DNA of 64,000 nt. It comes from JABMMZ01 sp964438995 (GTDB lineage Bacteria > Bacteroidota > Bacteroidia > NS11-12g > UBA955). The notes beneath the pieces were generated by a model, which saw only the letters and a list, made by a program, of their open reading frames with translations, did not search any database and was not told the origin of the DNA. The stretch covers positions 257,185 through 321,184 of the forward strand of contig CAYTMQ010000003.1 in the NCBI GenBank assembly GCA_964438995.1, written 5' to 3'. Below are positions 1-10,117 of this stretch, piece by piece. Numbering within the stretch: position 1 is the stretch's first letter; each line of letters starts with the position of its first letter. A program made the position numbers and the translations under genes.

Positions 1-287
1 CATTATTGCTAGCACAAGCCTATGGCATTCATTTAGAATTAAGTCAACAAATTACCATGTTATTGGTGTTGATGATAACTAGTAAAGGAATTGCAGGAGT
101 ACCGAGAGCATCTTTGGTTGTAATAGCTGCAACGGTTGCAGGCTTTGGAATTCCAGAAGCTGGATTGGCGTTATTACTACCTATAGACCAATTCTTAGAC
201 ATGGGTAGAACAGCCACAAATGTTGTTGGAAATGCAGTTGCTACAGTAGCAGTAAGTAAGATGGAAGGTGAAGAGATCCATCATTAG
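1..287 (+). CDS. Dicarboxylate/amino acid:cation symporter, C-terminal part
   Basis: The start lies before the window; the frame is open from base 3. The visible ~95 residues match the C-terminal end of the DAACS (GltP/DctA/excitatory amino-acid transporter) family: the segment SKGIAGVPRAS, the hydrophobic stretch after it, then DMGRTATNVVGNA, which is the conserved TM8 motif whose Asp, Arg, Thr and Asn residues contact substrate and cation in GltPh-type structures. It ends in a short acidic cytoplasmic tail. Known members import C4-dicarboxylates, glutamate or aspartate with Na+ or H+; the substrate cannot be told from this piece. No terminator is obvious before metK, which has its own promoter. 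Confidence 0.93.
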   Translation, partial: LLLAQAYGIHLELSQQITMLLVLMITSKGIAGVPRASLVVIAATVAGFGIPEAGLALLLPIDQFLDMGRTATNVVGNAVATVAVSKMEGEEIHH

Positions 288-335
288 ATGAAATAGACAA
301 TTCACAATTAATGGTGATAAATTGCTATTTATTGA

Positions 336-366
336 TTGAAAACACAAAAATTAAATCATACTTTTG
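336..366 (+). promoter_or_regulatory. metK promoter (-33 TTG, -7 TACTTTTG)
   Basis: TTG at 336-338 and TACTTTTG at 359-366 are 20 nt apart, matching the Bacteroidota sigma-A pattern TTG-N19-21-TAnnTTTG. The last G is 19 nt before the metK ATG, so the leader would be only about a dozen bases. Confidence 0.7.
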
Positions 367-384
367 CAACACATTTTATAAAAC

Positions 385-1638
385 ATGCCTTATTTATTTA
401 CATCAGAGTCCGTATCAGAAGGACATCCGGACAAAGTTGCTGACCAAATCAGTGACGCTTTGATAGATAATTTCTTAGCATTCGATCCACAAAGTAAAGT
501 GGCTTGCGAAACTTTGGTAACCACAGGTCAGGTAGTATTAGCTGGTGAAGTAAAATCATCTGCATACCTTGATGTGCAAACCATTGCTAGAGATGTTATC
601 AAAAAAATCGGTTACACAAAAAGCGAATACATGTTCGAAGCCAATTCTTGCGGTGTATTCTCTGCAATCCACGAACAAAGTTCTGATATCAACCAAGGTG
701 TTGACAAGAAAAAGAAAGAAGAACAAGGTGCTGGTGACCAAGGCATGATGTTCGGTTATGCAACAATTGAAACTGAAAACTACATGCCACTAGCGCTTGA
801 TTTATCTCATAAAATCTTAATCGAGCTTGCTGCTTTAAGAAGAGAAAACAAAGCCATCAAATACTTAAGACCAGATGCTAAAAGTCAGGTGACACTTGAG
901 TACAATGATAAAAATGAGCCAGTAAGAATTGATACCATTGTTGTATCAACACAGCACGACGACTTCGATTCAGAAGCTAAGATGTTGGCTAAAATCAAGA
1001 AAGACATCATCGACATTTTGATTCCAAGAGTTAAAGCCAAATATCCTAAATACAAAAAATTATTCAACGATAAAATCACTTACCACATCAATCCAACTGG
1101 TAAATTCGTAATTGGTGGTCCACATGGTGATACTGGTTTAACAGGTAGAAAAATCATCGTAGATACTTACGGTGGTAAAGGTGCACATGGTGGTGGAGCT
1201 TTCAGTGGTAAAGATCCAAGTAAAGTTGACAGAAGTGCCGCTTATGCAACCAGACACATTGCTAAAAACTTAGTAGCTGCTGGCTTATGTAAAGAAGCGC
1301 TAGTACAAGTATCGTACGCTATTGGTGTTGCAAAACCTACCAGTATCAACGTTAACACATACGGTACTGCTAAAGTTAAAATGACAGATGGTGAAATCTC
1401 TAAAATAGTAGAGCAAATCTTCGATATGCGTCCTTACTTCATCGAACAAAGATTCAAATTGAGATCTCCTATCTATAGCGAAACCGCAGCATACGGTCAC
1501 ATGGGTAGAGAAAACCAAGTAGTATCAAAAACTTTCACAACGCCAGATGGCAAGAAAAAAACCATGAAAGTTGAATTGTTTACCTGGGAAAAATTAGACT
1601 ACGTTGAAAAAGTCAAAAAAGCATTCAAACTTAAATAA
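385..1638 (+). CDS. metK: S-adenosylmethionine synthase
   Basis: Cytosolic enzyme making S-adenosylmethionine from methionine and ATP, the methyl donor of the cell. The 417-residue length is normal to slightly long for bacterial MetK. The N-terminus carries TSESVSEGHPDKVADQ with the catalytic His of the HPDK motif; both family signatures are present, GAGDQGMMFGYA near residue 117 and GGGAFSGKDPSKVDRS near residue 270, the latter being the P-loop-like motif. A lysine-rich stretch (KKKKEE) sits just before the first signature. The ATG start follows a good promoter, and a strong intrinsic terminator lies 3 nt after the stop, so the gene is probably monocistronic. Confidence 0.98.
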   Translation: MPYLFTSESVSEGHPDKVADQISDALIDNFLAFDPQSKVACETLVTTGQVVLAGEVKSSAYLDVQTIARDVIKKIGYTKSEYMFEANSCGVFSAIHEQSSDINQGVDKKKKEEQGAGDQGMMFGYATIETENYMPLALDLSHKILIELAALRRENKAIKYLRPDAKSQVTLEYNDKNEPVRIDTIVVSTQHDDFDSEAKMLAKIKKDIIDILIPRVKAKYPKYKKLFNDKITYHINPTGKFVIGGPHGDTGLTGRKIIVDTYGGKGAHGGGAFSGKDPSKVDRSAAYATRHIAKNLVAAGLCKEALVQVSYAIGVAKPTSINVNTYGTAKVKMTDGEISKIVEQIFDMRPYFIEQRFKLRSPIYSETAAYGHMGRENQVVSKTFTTPDGKKKTMKVELFTWEKLDYVEKVKKAFKLK

Positions 1639-1641
1639 TAT

Positions 1642-1664
1642 AAGGGGCCTCGAGCCCCTTTTTT
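1642..1664 (+). terminator. Intrinsic terminator of metK
   Basis: Arms AAGGGGC and GCCCCTT are perfectly complementary around a 5-nt loop (CTCGA) and run into a T tract. It is one of the most GC-rich spots in the neighbourhood. Confidence 0.92.
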
Positions 1665-1674
1665 AATATAGTAG

Positions 1675-3351
1675 ATGACCAATCAAAATGTCATAAATAA
1701 ACTCACAACAACAATAGGAACATGGCAACTGTTCTTGGTTTGTGCTTTATTTATTACAGGATTATGGCTGCCAAGAAACTGGGATTTTTATGGTAGTGGC
1801 GATTGGGATTTAACCTACACAACCTTTGAAGTAGCCAGAAAATCAATTGTCGAGTTCCATCAATGGCCTCACTACAATCCATTTTTAGCATTTGGAAGCG
1901 ATTTAGACGCCAATCCTCAAGGCAACTGGATGAGTGTGTTTTTTATTCCTGTTCTTTTGTTTGGGAGCTTCTATGGCTACAAAATCTCCATACTTATGGC
2001 CATTTTAATTGGTCTATTTGGCATGAAGAAATTGCTTATGTCTATAGGCAATGATGCTTTTCAATCTACCCAACTTTCTATCTTCTTTTGCACCGCATCT
2101 TTTTTCTCAAGCCACATTATAGATGCTGGTCATAGCAACTTTTTATACTTCTACTTCTTTCCATATCTCTTGTATTTTCTGAACAAATTCAGACTTCAAC
2201 ACAACAAGCACTTGCTGATTTGGCCACTCATCATTCTGTTTCAAATGTTGAGTGGAGGTGCACCATTTGTTTTTATTGTAGCTTGTGTAATGGTATTCGC
2301 TTGGCTAATTGGATTGTTGATACACAAACAAATTTCAATCAAAAACACTCTGCTAATTTTGAGTCCAATAGTTTTTGCGATTGGTTTGAGTTTATGGAAA
2401 ATATTACCAGCCATACAGTCGTGGAAGGAATTTCCAAGATTGGTAACAGATGATAGTCAAATCAATATTTTGGTATGGTTGCATGCATTAAATGACAGTA
2501 AAACAGATACAAGCACACCACACGAATGGCATGAAATTACCATAGGAGTTGGACTAATTCTTCCAATTTTAATTTTAGCATACCGACAACACATAACACA
2601 TTTTAAAACATGGTTCATTATAAGTTGTGTCATCATTTGGATGAGTTTAGGTAATCAACCTAATATCATTAATCCGTGGTACATCGTTCACCATTTCTTG
2701 CCCATTTTTGATGGTTTAAGAGCGCCGTTTAGATTTGGATTTATAACGTTGTTTATTGTGGTTCTTGGAAGTGGAATTATTCTTAAAAATTTAAATGATA
2801 ACAAATTGGTTTTTTGGATTTTGATTGGTATTTCATTAAGTAATACTTTATCATTTAATAGCGTCTCTAGGAATATGGTATTTTCTAAAAGACTACATGA
2901 TATACATTTAGAAAACACTAAAGCGTTTGCGATTGTAAATAAAGGCATTCATTATCAAAACCATTATGAAAGTGTCAAGCACAATCAATTTCTAATTTCC
3001 GCTTATGAACCACAACATATATCAGAGGTAAAAGACACATTAAGTGATTTTGTAAAAGGAGCAACGATGGTGAATTTTTCTCCAAACAAACTGACATTAA
3101 AAGCCAAGGATTCAATGGTGACAGTTGCTCTGAGGTATTCCAAATATTGGACAATCAATGAAAATGCTTCTATTATCAATTCAAATGGGTTGATACATTT
3201 TAAATCAAAAGATGGAAAGGTTTACGAGTTGGAATATTCAAATCCGAATTTCGAAACTGGTCTAAAACTTTCTTTATTGGTACTGATTTTAAGTTTACTA
3301 TTATTACTACCTATTAATAAGCTATTCCTTAAAAAGACTATTGCCCTATAG
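1675..3351 (+). CDS. Polytopic membrane protein, GT-C-like, function unknown
   Basis: A 558-residue integral membrane protein with about a dozen hydrophobic segments, the first at residues 17-32, followed by a periplasmic-type loop with GSGDWDL. This layout (TM1, then a loop with acidic residues, then many TM helices) resembles GT-C glycosyltransferases and YfhO-like proteins, which use lipid-linked sugars, but no diagnostic motif confirms it. Residues ~395-530 are mostly hydrophilic and probably extracytoplasmic, followed by one more TM helix (FETGLKLSLLVLILSLLLLL) and a basic tail. The last 14 bases overlap tail-to-tail with the methyltransferase gene on the other strand. Start ATG lies 10 nt after the metK terminator. 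The specific role is not known. Confidence 0.8.
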   Translation: MTNQNVINKLTTTIGTWQLFLVCALFITGLWLPRNWDFYGSGDWDLTYTTFEVARKSIVEFHQWPHYNPFLAFGSDLDANPQGNWMSVFFIPVLLFGSFYGYKISILMAILIGLFGMKKLLMSIGNDAFQSTQLSIFFCTASFFSSHIIDAGHSNFLYFYFFPYLLYFLNKFRLQHNKHLLIWPLIILFQMLSGGAPFVFIVACVMVFAWLIGLLIHKQISIKNTLLILSPIVFAIGLSLWKILPAIQSWKEFPRLVTDDSQINILVWLHALNDSKTDTSTPHEWHEITIGVGLILPILILAYRQHITHFKTWFIISCVIIWMSLGNQPNIINPWYIVHHFLPIFDGLRAPFRFGFITLFIVVLGSGIILKNLNDNKLVFWILIGISLSNTLSFNSVSRNMVFSKRLHDIHLENTKAFAIVNKGIHYQNHYESVKHNQFLISAYEPQHISEVKDTLSDFVKGATMVNFSPNKLTLKAKDSMVTVALRYSKYWTINENASIINSNGLIHFKSKDGKVYELEYSNPNFETGLKLSLLVLILSLLLLLPINKLFLKKTIAL

Positions 3352-4048
3352 CAAAGATGCAAGGCACTTTCCCCAGAATCATTGGGTTCTTGCGCCACCA
3401 AGCAATAGTTTTACTAACAATCAATTCATCAGCACCAGTAATATCTTTTGCTACCATCAAACGGGTATGCGCGTTTAGAGTTTTAATTAAATCGTCCAAC
3501 ATTTTCTCATTTCTATAAGGCGCTTCAATAAACAACTGCGTAACTTCTTTGCAAGATTTTTCTAGGTGTTGAATGGCCTTTTTTCTTTCTTCTGGCTTAC
3601 TAGAGAGATAACCATTGAATTTAAAATTCTGTCCATTCATGCCACTTGCAATTAATGCTAGCACTATAGAAGACGGACCGGTAAGGGGTTTAACAGTGAT
3701 ATCAAATTCATGAGCAGCTTTTACAACTAAATTTCCTGGATCTGCAATACAAGGCAATCCTGCTTCAGACATCAAACCCACGGTAGAATTGTGTCTCAAA
3801 AAATCTTTAATTTCCCCAATTTGTGTTGATATTGCATGTTTATCCAACTCCAAAATCTCTATTGTTGACCAATCTATTTGGGGATTTACAGCTTTCAAAA
3901 AATGCCTTGCGGTCTTTGCATTTTCAACTATAAATTTTTGAATTTTAGCGATTTCATTCAAAACATTTAAAGGAATACTCCAGTTTAATTCCATTTCAGA
4001 AATTGGCACCGGAATCAAATACAGTACAGCTTTGGCTTGATTTTGCAT
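3338..4048 (-). CDS. SAM-dependent methyltransferase, RsmI/tetrapyrrole methylase fold
   Basis: A 236-residue protein of the tetrapyrrole (corrin/porphyrin) methylase superfamily, closest in motif layout to RsmI, which 2'-O-methylates C1402 of 16S rRNA. Visible motifs are MSEAGLPCIADPG (compare SDAGTPxISDPG in RsmI), TGPSSIVLALIASG (SAM site) and FKFNGYL followed by KPEERKK. The N-terminus is diverged from true RsmI (YLIPVPISE where RsmI has VATPIGN), so it may be the second RsmI-like paralogue common in Bacteroidota, whose substrate is not established. I start at the ATG at 4048; an upstream extension to 4081 would run into the neighbouring promoter. Confidence 0.82.
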   Translation of the reverse strand: MQNQAKAVLYLIPVPISEMELNWSIPLNVLNEIAKIQKFIVENAKTARHFLKAVNPQIDWSTIEILELDKHAISTQIGEIKDFLRHNSTVGLMSEAGLPCIADPGNLVVKAAHEFDITVKPLTGPSSIVLALIASGMNGQNFKFNGYLSSKPEERKKAIQHLEKSCKEVTQLFIEAPYRNEKMLDDLIKTLNAHTRLMVAKDITGADELIVSKTIAWWRKNPMILGKVPCIFAIGQ

Positions 4049-4080
4049 AATTTTTGTGGAGAATTTGTAGCAAAAATGCA

Positions 4081-4088
4081 TATATTTG
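4081..4088 (+). promoter_or_regulatory. -7 element TATATTTG before the PorU-type protease
   Basis: TATATTTG fits TAnnTTTG and its G is 21 nt before the ATG at 4109. A TTG at 4054-4056 is 24 nt upstream, slightly long for a -33 element. It lies in the gap between the divergent genes. Confidence 0.5.
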
Positions 4089-4108
4089 TAGAATATACAC
4101 TATTACAC

Positions 4109-7100
4109 ATGAGAAAATTCCTATTGTTCTTCTCTTTTTTATTTATTGTTTCTCTTAATGCTCAAAATTACGGTAATGAATGGATTAAGAGCGACCAAAA
4201 GTATTTTAAAATAAAAATTGGCAGAAATGGCATTTACAGGATTGATTACACCTCTCTAATTCCAGCTGCTACTGACATGAAATTGGATTTATCGACAGTA
4301 AATCCAAAAAAATGGCAAATGTTTTACAAAGGAAAAGAGATTCCAATCTATGTAGCCGGCGAGAACGACAACATTTTCAACAGCAATGATTTCATTGAAT
4401 TCTATGCTCAAATCAATGATGGTGAGCTAGACAAAGAACTGTATAAAAATCCTAACTTTCTTCCAAATGACAAATTCAGTGTTATAACTGATACTTCAAA
4501 TTACTATTTGACTTTCTTACCAAGTTCTTCTTCTACTATACCTAGGCATATGAAGAACTATTCGAACACCAATTATTCATCATATACAGAAGTTCCATAC
4601 TTCATGCACAATGCTTTCACGCAATTTGTAGATAGATACAATTTTGGTAAAGCCGAAGATGTTGGCGGTTCATCTTCAAGCAATCCTGAATATACCGAAA
4701 CCGAAGGGTATGGCAGTGTTCCATTTGGAAGTGGTACTGGTTATAACAGCTATCTTGCTTCGGTAGAAACAAGATTTATGAACAGTAGCGGACCAAATCC
4801 TATTTTTAGCTATGTTACTTCAGGCGCTAACGATTTCTTGTCTAAAACTGTTCCACAAGACCATAGATTTTTACTCAATGTAAGTAAAGACAATAACACA
4901 TTTACTCAATTAGTTGACACATCATTTGATGGTTACAAGGTTATAAGAGGCTCAATGTCTTTAAATCAATCGCTAATTGGAGCAAATGCCACCTATTTTA
5001 GATTTGACCCTCAGTTTATTCCAGGTGTAGCGTATCAAGCTCACATGCTTAACAGTGTTAGTGTTTTATTTCCTCGTAATTTTGACTTAGATGGCAATTC
5101 TTCTTTCAAATACTCGATTCAAGGCGATAACAATCCCAAACTAGTTGTTTGGCAAAACTATGCTGCAACCAAGAATGAACCAATATTTTACGACTTAACG
5201 AATGATTACAGAATCAGAGGTCAGAAGAACACCGGAACTTCTGCAAGAGCAATAATGCCAGGTTCTTCTAAATTGAGTGAGTATTATCTTCACGATAGTT
5301 TACAAACTAATTTCTTAGTAGCAAATGATATTGCAGCGGCTATTAGTTTCGAGACCGTTTCAAGTGAAATAGATTTCATCAAATTCGACCCAACCAAAGA
5401 AATCAATAAGAATAGATTGGTTCTGCTAACTGCTCCAAGATTCATGGGCGATTATGCATCAGATTATTTATTGCTTAGACAATCAACAACTGCCACAAGT
5501 CCGAATTCGATGGTGAGCATTAATCAGCTGTATGAACATTTTTCTTATGGTATCCCTCATCCAATTGCTATTAGAAGATATTTAAGATATCTGAAAGACA
5601 ATGGCGACACTTCACTTAAATTTTTATTCTTAGTTGGTAGAGGTTATCAAACCAACATGGTTAGGAGCAATTACAATGGCAATATTTTACCATCCATTGG
5701 TGTGCCTGCATCAGATAACATGTTTGGTACAGAGATAGCAGGTTCGGGCTTGGCTCCTTGTGTTGCAATAGGAAGATTAACCATCGACAGAGCTGCTGAT
5801 TTCGGCACTTATTTAAACAAGTTGCTAGAATATGAGGCCTCAACCAATGAGTTCTGGAGAAAAAACATCTTGCATCTAGCAGGAGGTGATAATGGCAATC
5901 AAGCTGCTTACATCAAATACAAATTAGAAGTAGCAGGGGAATTTGTTAAAGGTTGTCCATTTGGAGGAACAACAAGTTCTTACACAAAATCATCTGTTGG
6001 TATATCAGAGCCATTTATCAAGCAAAAAGCCATAGAAAATGTGAACAATGGCATTCAAATGATAACCTTTTTAGGTCATGGTAGTGCCGCCGTTACCGAC
6101 ATTGACATCGGAGACACGTTCGAATACAACAACAGAGGAAAATACCCAATATTTTATTTCAATGGATGTAGTATTGGTAATCCATGTTTAGGGCCGCCAG
6201 ATAAGAACATTAAATTATCTGGAGAGAACTTCATGAAGGCCAGAAACAAAGGCGCTATAGCATTTTTAGCTCAATCATCATTATCGGAATTAGGTCACGT
6301 AGATGCCCAAATTCAAGAGTTTTACAAGCTAGCATTTAAAGATAATTTTACTGGTAATTTAAGTATTGGAGAAACGGTGCAACAAATGCTTAAAAATATT
6401 GGAAATTTCGCTGATACTTTGAACATCATTCAATCTAGAATATTGTTTTTACAAGGCGATCCTTCATTGCAATGGTTTCAACCTCAGTTACCAGATTATC
6501 AGATTGACGAAAAAACACTTTTCACATATCCGAATAATATTTCAGCAGTTAGCGATTCTTTTGCAATTGCGGTGCCTATTGAAAACAGAGGAAGTTGTTC
6601 GAACAACGATTCTATCAATATCAGTGTTGAAAGAATTTACCCTAACAATTTCTTAGTCAACAAATACAACTTTAGAGTTCCTGGAATTTCTTATAAAGAT
6701 ACGGTTTATTTGTACATCAAATCAAAAGATGCGGCAACAGCAGGTATCAATAAAATTACAGTTGATGTCAATTATGACCACATTCCAACAGAAGTAACCT
6801 ATTCAAACAACATTGCAACATTCTATCCAGATTTGGCGGGCAATGGAGTCAATCTTGTGTCTCCAAAACGATATGACATTGTTTCAAGATTGAACAACGA
6901 CACTGTTGAACTGGTTGCGCAATCTTTAAATTTGTTTAGTACAACCAATCAGTTTGTATTTGAAATTGATACTTCATATAAATTTGATAGTCCGTGGAAA
7001 CAGAGAGATAGCTCGTCATCGATTACTGGACAGTTAAGAAAATGGAAAGTTAAGTTACTAGGCAATAAAGATAGTATAGTATACTACTGGAGAGCTAAAG

Positions 7101-9214
7101 TTAATTTGGGTATGACAGAAGGTGGTAAATTCGTTGACCGCAGTTTCATCCATATTTTAGACAATGAACCAGGTTGGTCTCAATCACATTTTCCTCAATT
7201 CTATCCAAGTAGTGTTTTAAGTGGCATCGAATTGGATAAAAATGCTAGACAATTTAAGTTTACAAGCACAGCAGAAAAAGTATTCATCAATTGCTGGTTA
7301 CCTAAAAAAGCCAATTTTGGTATCAAAAAGGGCGGTTATGGTGCATTATCTCTCAACCCTGGTACATCTGATGGTATTATTGCAATTCTATTCGATAAAA
7401 ACAGCTTAGAACAAATAAAACTTCCTGGCATATTCAAGCCAGATAAATTTTATGGTCCAAGTTATTACGAAGATGCTTTAAAAGCATACAACTTTGCCAT
7501 TGTACCAGCATGGGAAAATCAATTTTTAAGATGGGTAGATTCAATTCCAGATAGCACTTATGTGGCCATCTGTAATGTAGGTATCATGAACAGAACCAGT
7601 GTTTCGCCAGCTGTAATTGATGCTTTTGAGCGTTTAGGTTCGAAAATGTTTAGAGAAATTAAAACAGACTTAACATCCTTTGCAATGATTGGTAAAAAAG
7701 GTACCGCTCCGGGTTGGGCAGCCGAAGATACTGGTCACTATTACGACGGTACTGATGGTTATATTGAAATTGAAAAAGAGATGATTGGAAGTCGTTCTGA
7801 TGGCAGTGTTAAAACAGAGCTTATCGGACCAACTACACATTGGGATAGATTATACTTCTATAACAAGTCATTAGATAGCAAAACTGGAGATAACTTCTTC
7901 ATCAACATACACGGTATTACCAATACAGGAAAAGACTCAATGGTGTATCAATATGTGACCCAAAATGATGTAGATTTATCATTTATTGATGCTAAGAGGT
8001 TCCCGAATTTGTATATGGAAGGATTCTTTAGTGATGTTGACAATTATACAGCACCACAGTTGAAACACTGGAGAATAACCAATGGACCAGTTCCAGAAGG
8101 CACCTTGAATCCAAATATCACCAATACACTTTGGAGAGATACTTTAAGACAAGGTGAAGATTTCAATTTTGAAATTGCATTCCAAAATATTTCTAAACTG
8201 GCGTTTGCTAAGCGCTTAAAGTACCAAGTACAAATCTTTAATTTGGACACAAAAGACACCGTTCTCAATGAAGTTTTGAACCATCCAGATAGTTTGCGAC
8301 CAGACAAATATTTCTTGATCAAAACCATACTATCGACTAAAAAATTAAGAGGTAGGTATGCTTATTCTGTGCGTGTAAACTTTGATGAGAACAATAAATC
8401 TCTTATTCCAGAGTTAGCTTTAATTAACAACTCTGCTTTGCGTTATTTCTTTGTTGATGAAGACAAAATTAACCCATTGCTAGACGTTACGTTTGATGGT
8501 AAACACATCAACAACGGTGAAATAGTTTCATCGAATCCAACCATTGTAATTTCAAGTAAAGACGAAAACAAATTGAACTGGCAAACGGATACAAATGGCA
8601 TCAAAATATGGTGGAAGAAACCAAATTCTACCGTATTTGAAAGAATCAATTTTGACTCTTTGGGTGTGAAATTTTATCCAGCTACTTCATCATACAACCT
8701 TGCTAAAGCTGAATTCTCACCAAAGAATTTGCCTGATGGTTTGTATTCATTAAAGGTTCAGTCGTATGATGCAAATGGCACACAAGCTGGTTCTACTGAA
8801 TACACCATCAATTTTGTGGTCATCAACGAAGCTTCAACTACCAATTTCTATCCATATCCAAATCCTTTCACCACCTCTATGAGGTTTGTATTTACATTGA
8901 CAGGCAATAAAGTACCTGATTACATCAATGTGAAAATTATGACCATTCAAGGTAAAGTTGTTAAGGAGATTAACAAAGAAGATTTGGGCGATATTCACAT
9001 AGGTAATAACATCACCGACGTTGTTTGGGATGGCACTGATGAATATGGAGATAGATTGGCCAATGGCGTTTATTTGTACACAGTAACCATTAAATCTGAT
9101 GGTGAAGAAGTAACTCAAATTAAAAACGACAGCATCAGCAACGATTTGAATGCTGACAAAGCTAACAATGATTTATTTAAACGTTCTGTTGGAAAAATTG
9201 TCTTATTGAGGTAA
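4109..9214 (+). CDS. PorU-type C25 (gingipain-like) peptidase, probable T9SS sortase paralogue
   Basis: A 1701-residue secreted protein. The start at 4109 gives a clear signal peptide (MRKFLLFFSFLFIVSLNAQ). Residues ~20-430 form an N-terminal beta-rich region, ~430-780 a C25 caspase-like domain with catalytic His657 in FLGHGS and Cys687 in NGCSIG, ~780-1570 long beta-sandwich regions, and ~1580-1701 a C-terminal sorting-type domain (YPYPNPF, then DVVWDGTDEYGDRLANGVYLY, FlgD-like). PorU of Porphyromonas is the T9SS sortase that cleaves cargo C-terminal domains; it is about 1160 residues, so this protein has hundreds of extra residues and looks like the longer PorU2-type. Activity as a sortase is inference. 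The stop overlaps the next start (TAATG), implying translational coupling to a lytic transglycosylase. Confidence 0.87.
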   Translation: MRKFLLFFSFLFIVSLNAQNYGNEWIKSDQKYFKIKIGRNGIYRIDYTSLIPAATDMKLDLSTVNPKKWQMFYKGKEIPIYVAGENDNIFNSNDFIEFYAQINDGELDKELYKNPNFLPNDKFSVITDTSNYYLTFLPSSSSTIPRHMKNYSNTNYSSYTEVPYFMHNAFTQFVDRYNFGKAEDVGGSSSSNPEYTETEGYGSVPFGSGTGYNSYLASVETRFMNSSGPNPIFSYVTSGANDFLSKTVPQDHRFLLNVSKDNNTFTQLVDTSFDGYKVIRGSMSLNQSLIGANATYFRFDPQFIPGVAYQAHMLNSVSVLFPRNFDLDGNSSFKYSIQGDNNPKLVVWQNYAATKNEPIFYDLTNDYRIRGQKNTGTSARAIMPGSSKLSEYYLHDSLQTNFLVANDIAAAISFETVSSEIDFIKFDPTKEINKNRLVLLTAPRFMGDYASDYLLLRQSTTATSPNSMVSINQLYEHFSYGIPHPIAIRRYLRYLKDNGDTSLKFLFLVGRGYQTNMVRSNYNGNILPSIGVPASDNMFGTEIAGSGLAPCVAIGRLTIDRAADFGTYLNKLLEYEASTNEFWRKNILHLAGGDNGNQAAYIKYKLEVAGEFVKGCPFGGTTSSYTKSSVGISEPFIKQKAIENVNNGIQMITFLGHGSAAVTDIDIGDTFEYNNRGKYPIFYFNGCSIGNPCLGPPDKNIKLSGENFMKARNKGAIAFLAQSSLSELGHVDAQIQEFYKLAFKDNFTGNLSIGETVQQMLKNIGNFADTLNIIQSRILFLQGDPSLQWFQPQLPDYQIDEKTLFTYPNNISAVSDSFAIAVPIENRGSCSNNDSINISVERIYPNNFLVNKYNFRVPGISYKDTVYLYIKSKDAATAGINKITVDVNYDHIPTEVTYSNNIATFYPDLAGNGVNLVSPKRYDIVSRLNNDTVELVAQSLNLFSTTNQFVFEIDTSYKFDSPWKQRDSSSSITGQLRKWKVKLLGNKDSIVYYWRAKVNLGMTEGGKFVDRSFIHILDNEPGWSQSHFPQFYPSSVLSGIELDKNARQFKFTSTAEKVFINCWLPKKANFGIKKGGYGALSLNPGTSDGIIAILFDKNSLEQIKLPGIFKPDKFYGPSYYEDALKAYNFAIVPAWENQFLRWVDSIPDSTYVAICNVGIMNRTSVSPAVIDAFERLGSKMFREIKTDLTSFAMIGKKGTAPGWAAEDTGHYYDGTDGYIEIEKEMIGSRSDGSVKTELIGPTTHWDRLYFYNKSLDSKTGDNFFINIHGITNTGKDSMVYQYVTQNDVDLSFIDAKRFPNLYMEGFFSDVDNYTAPQLKHWRITNGPVPEGTLNPNITNTLWRDTLRQGEDFNFEIAFQNISKLAFAKRLKYQVQIFNLDTKDTVLNEVLNHPDSLRPDKYFLIKTILSTKKLRGRYAYSVRVNFDENNKSLIPELALINNSALRYFFVDEDKINPLLDVTFDGKHINNGEIVSSNPTIVISSKDENKLNWQTDTNGIKIWWKKPNSTVFERINFDSLGVKFYPATSSYNLAKAEFSPKNLPDGLYSLKVQSYDANGTQAGSTEYTINFVVINEASTTNFYPYPNPFTTSMRFVFTLTGNKVPDYINVKIMTIQGKVVKEINKEDLGDIHIGNNITDVVWDGTDEYGDRLANGVYLYTVTIKSDGEEVTQIKNDSISNDLNADKANNDLFKRSVGKIVLLR

Positions 9215-10116
9215 TGAAAAAAATGAAATGGCTTTCTATATTGATTGTTTGTCTGACAGCAATGGCTTTTGTTGAACCTGAGCCAAAGATTGCTGAAACA
9301 AATAATACAGCTTCTGCTAAGGAGATTCACGATCTTGGACTTGCACAAATTCCACAAGTGGTATTTTGGAGAAAAATCATGAATCTGCACAAGGACAGTT
9401 GTTTGGTGAATGTGCATGTCAACAGAACCATTCTTGCTACATGGCATGGTCAAACTTGGTATGGATACGACCAAGCTGTTAAAGGTAAAATACTTGATTC
9501 ATTTAAAAAGATCAACAACATTGCTGACTCACCAAGAATTGTGGGCACAATGGGAAAGAGTTTCTTTTATGATTTTGAAAATATTGCTCCGAAAATACCA
9601 CTGGGCATGAAAGCTTTCGAAGACAATGGTGTTGATGGATGGTATGCAAAAGCGATACTTTTGATTGAAAGTCCTAACCAATTGCAAAAATCTACAGCAG
9701 GAGCATACGGACCATTTCAGTTGATGAAAGGTGTTGCAAGAAATTACGGCCTTTTAATCAATAAAAAAGTAGATGAGAGAGCCAATTTCGACCGTTCTGC
9801 TTATGCTGCTAGTCAGTTAATTAAGACCATTTGTATTCCATATACCAAGCAAATGTTAGATGCTAAAGGCATCACATATAACGAAAAAGATTTGTGGTTT
9901 AGATTGCTTGTTATGCATGTGTATAATGCTGGAGCAGGAAATGTAAAACCAGCTTTAGATGCGATTCCTAATCCAACTCCAGGCATAGGATTGATTCAAC
10001 AGTTATGGATTACTTCTGTTGGCAGATTCCAAACAGCTTCTCAAAATTACTCTCAATTGATACTTGCCGCATTCTTAGAATACGAGCAAAGGATTGAAAA
10101 GAAAACGAAAGGGTAA
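9214..10116 (+). CDS. Lytic transglycosylase (SLT domain), secreted
   Basis: A 300-residue protein with an N-terminal signal peptide (KWLSILIVCLTAMAFV) and a C-terminal SLT/goose-lysozyme-like domain from residue ~135: the catalytic Glu is in AILLIESPNQ, followed by STAGAYGPFQLMKGVARNYGL, the typical GxxGxFQ-like core of MltD/Slt families. Known enzymes cleave peptidoglycan glycan strands to 1,6-anhydroMurNAc ends in the periplasm. The ATG shares its A with the upstream stop (TAATG); a second ATG 9 nt on is an alternative start. Coupling to the PorU-type protease suggests it helps open the wall for an envelope machine, but this is inference. It converges on the permease gene with one base between stop codons. 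Confidence 0.86.
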   Translation: MKKMKWLSILIVCLTAMAFVEPEPKIAETNNTASAKEIHDLGLAQIPQVVFWRKIMNLHKDSCLVNVHVNRTILATWHGQTWYGYDQAVKGKILDSFKKINNIADSPRIVGTMGKSFFYDFENIAPKIPLGMKAFEDNGVDGWYAKAILLIESPNQLQKSTAGAYGPFQLMKGVARNYGLLINKKVDERANFDRSAYAASQLIKTICIPYTKQMLDAKGITYNEKDLWFRLLVMHVYNAGAGNVKPALDAIPNPTPGIGLIQQLWITSVGRFQTASQNYSQLILAAFLEYEQRIEKKTKG

Positions 10117-10117
10117 A

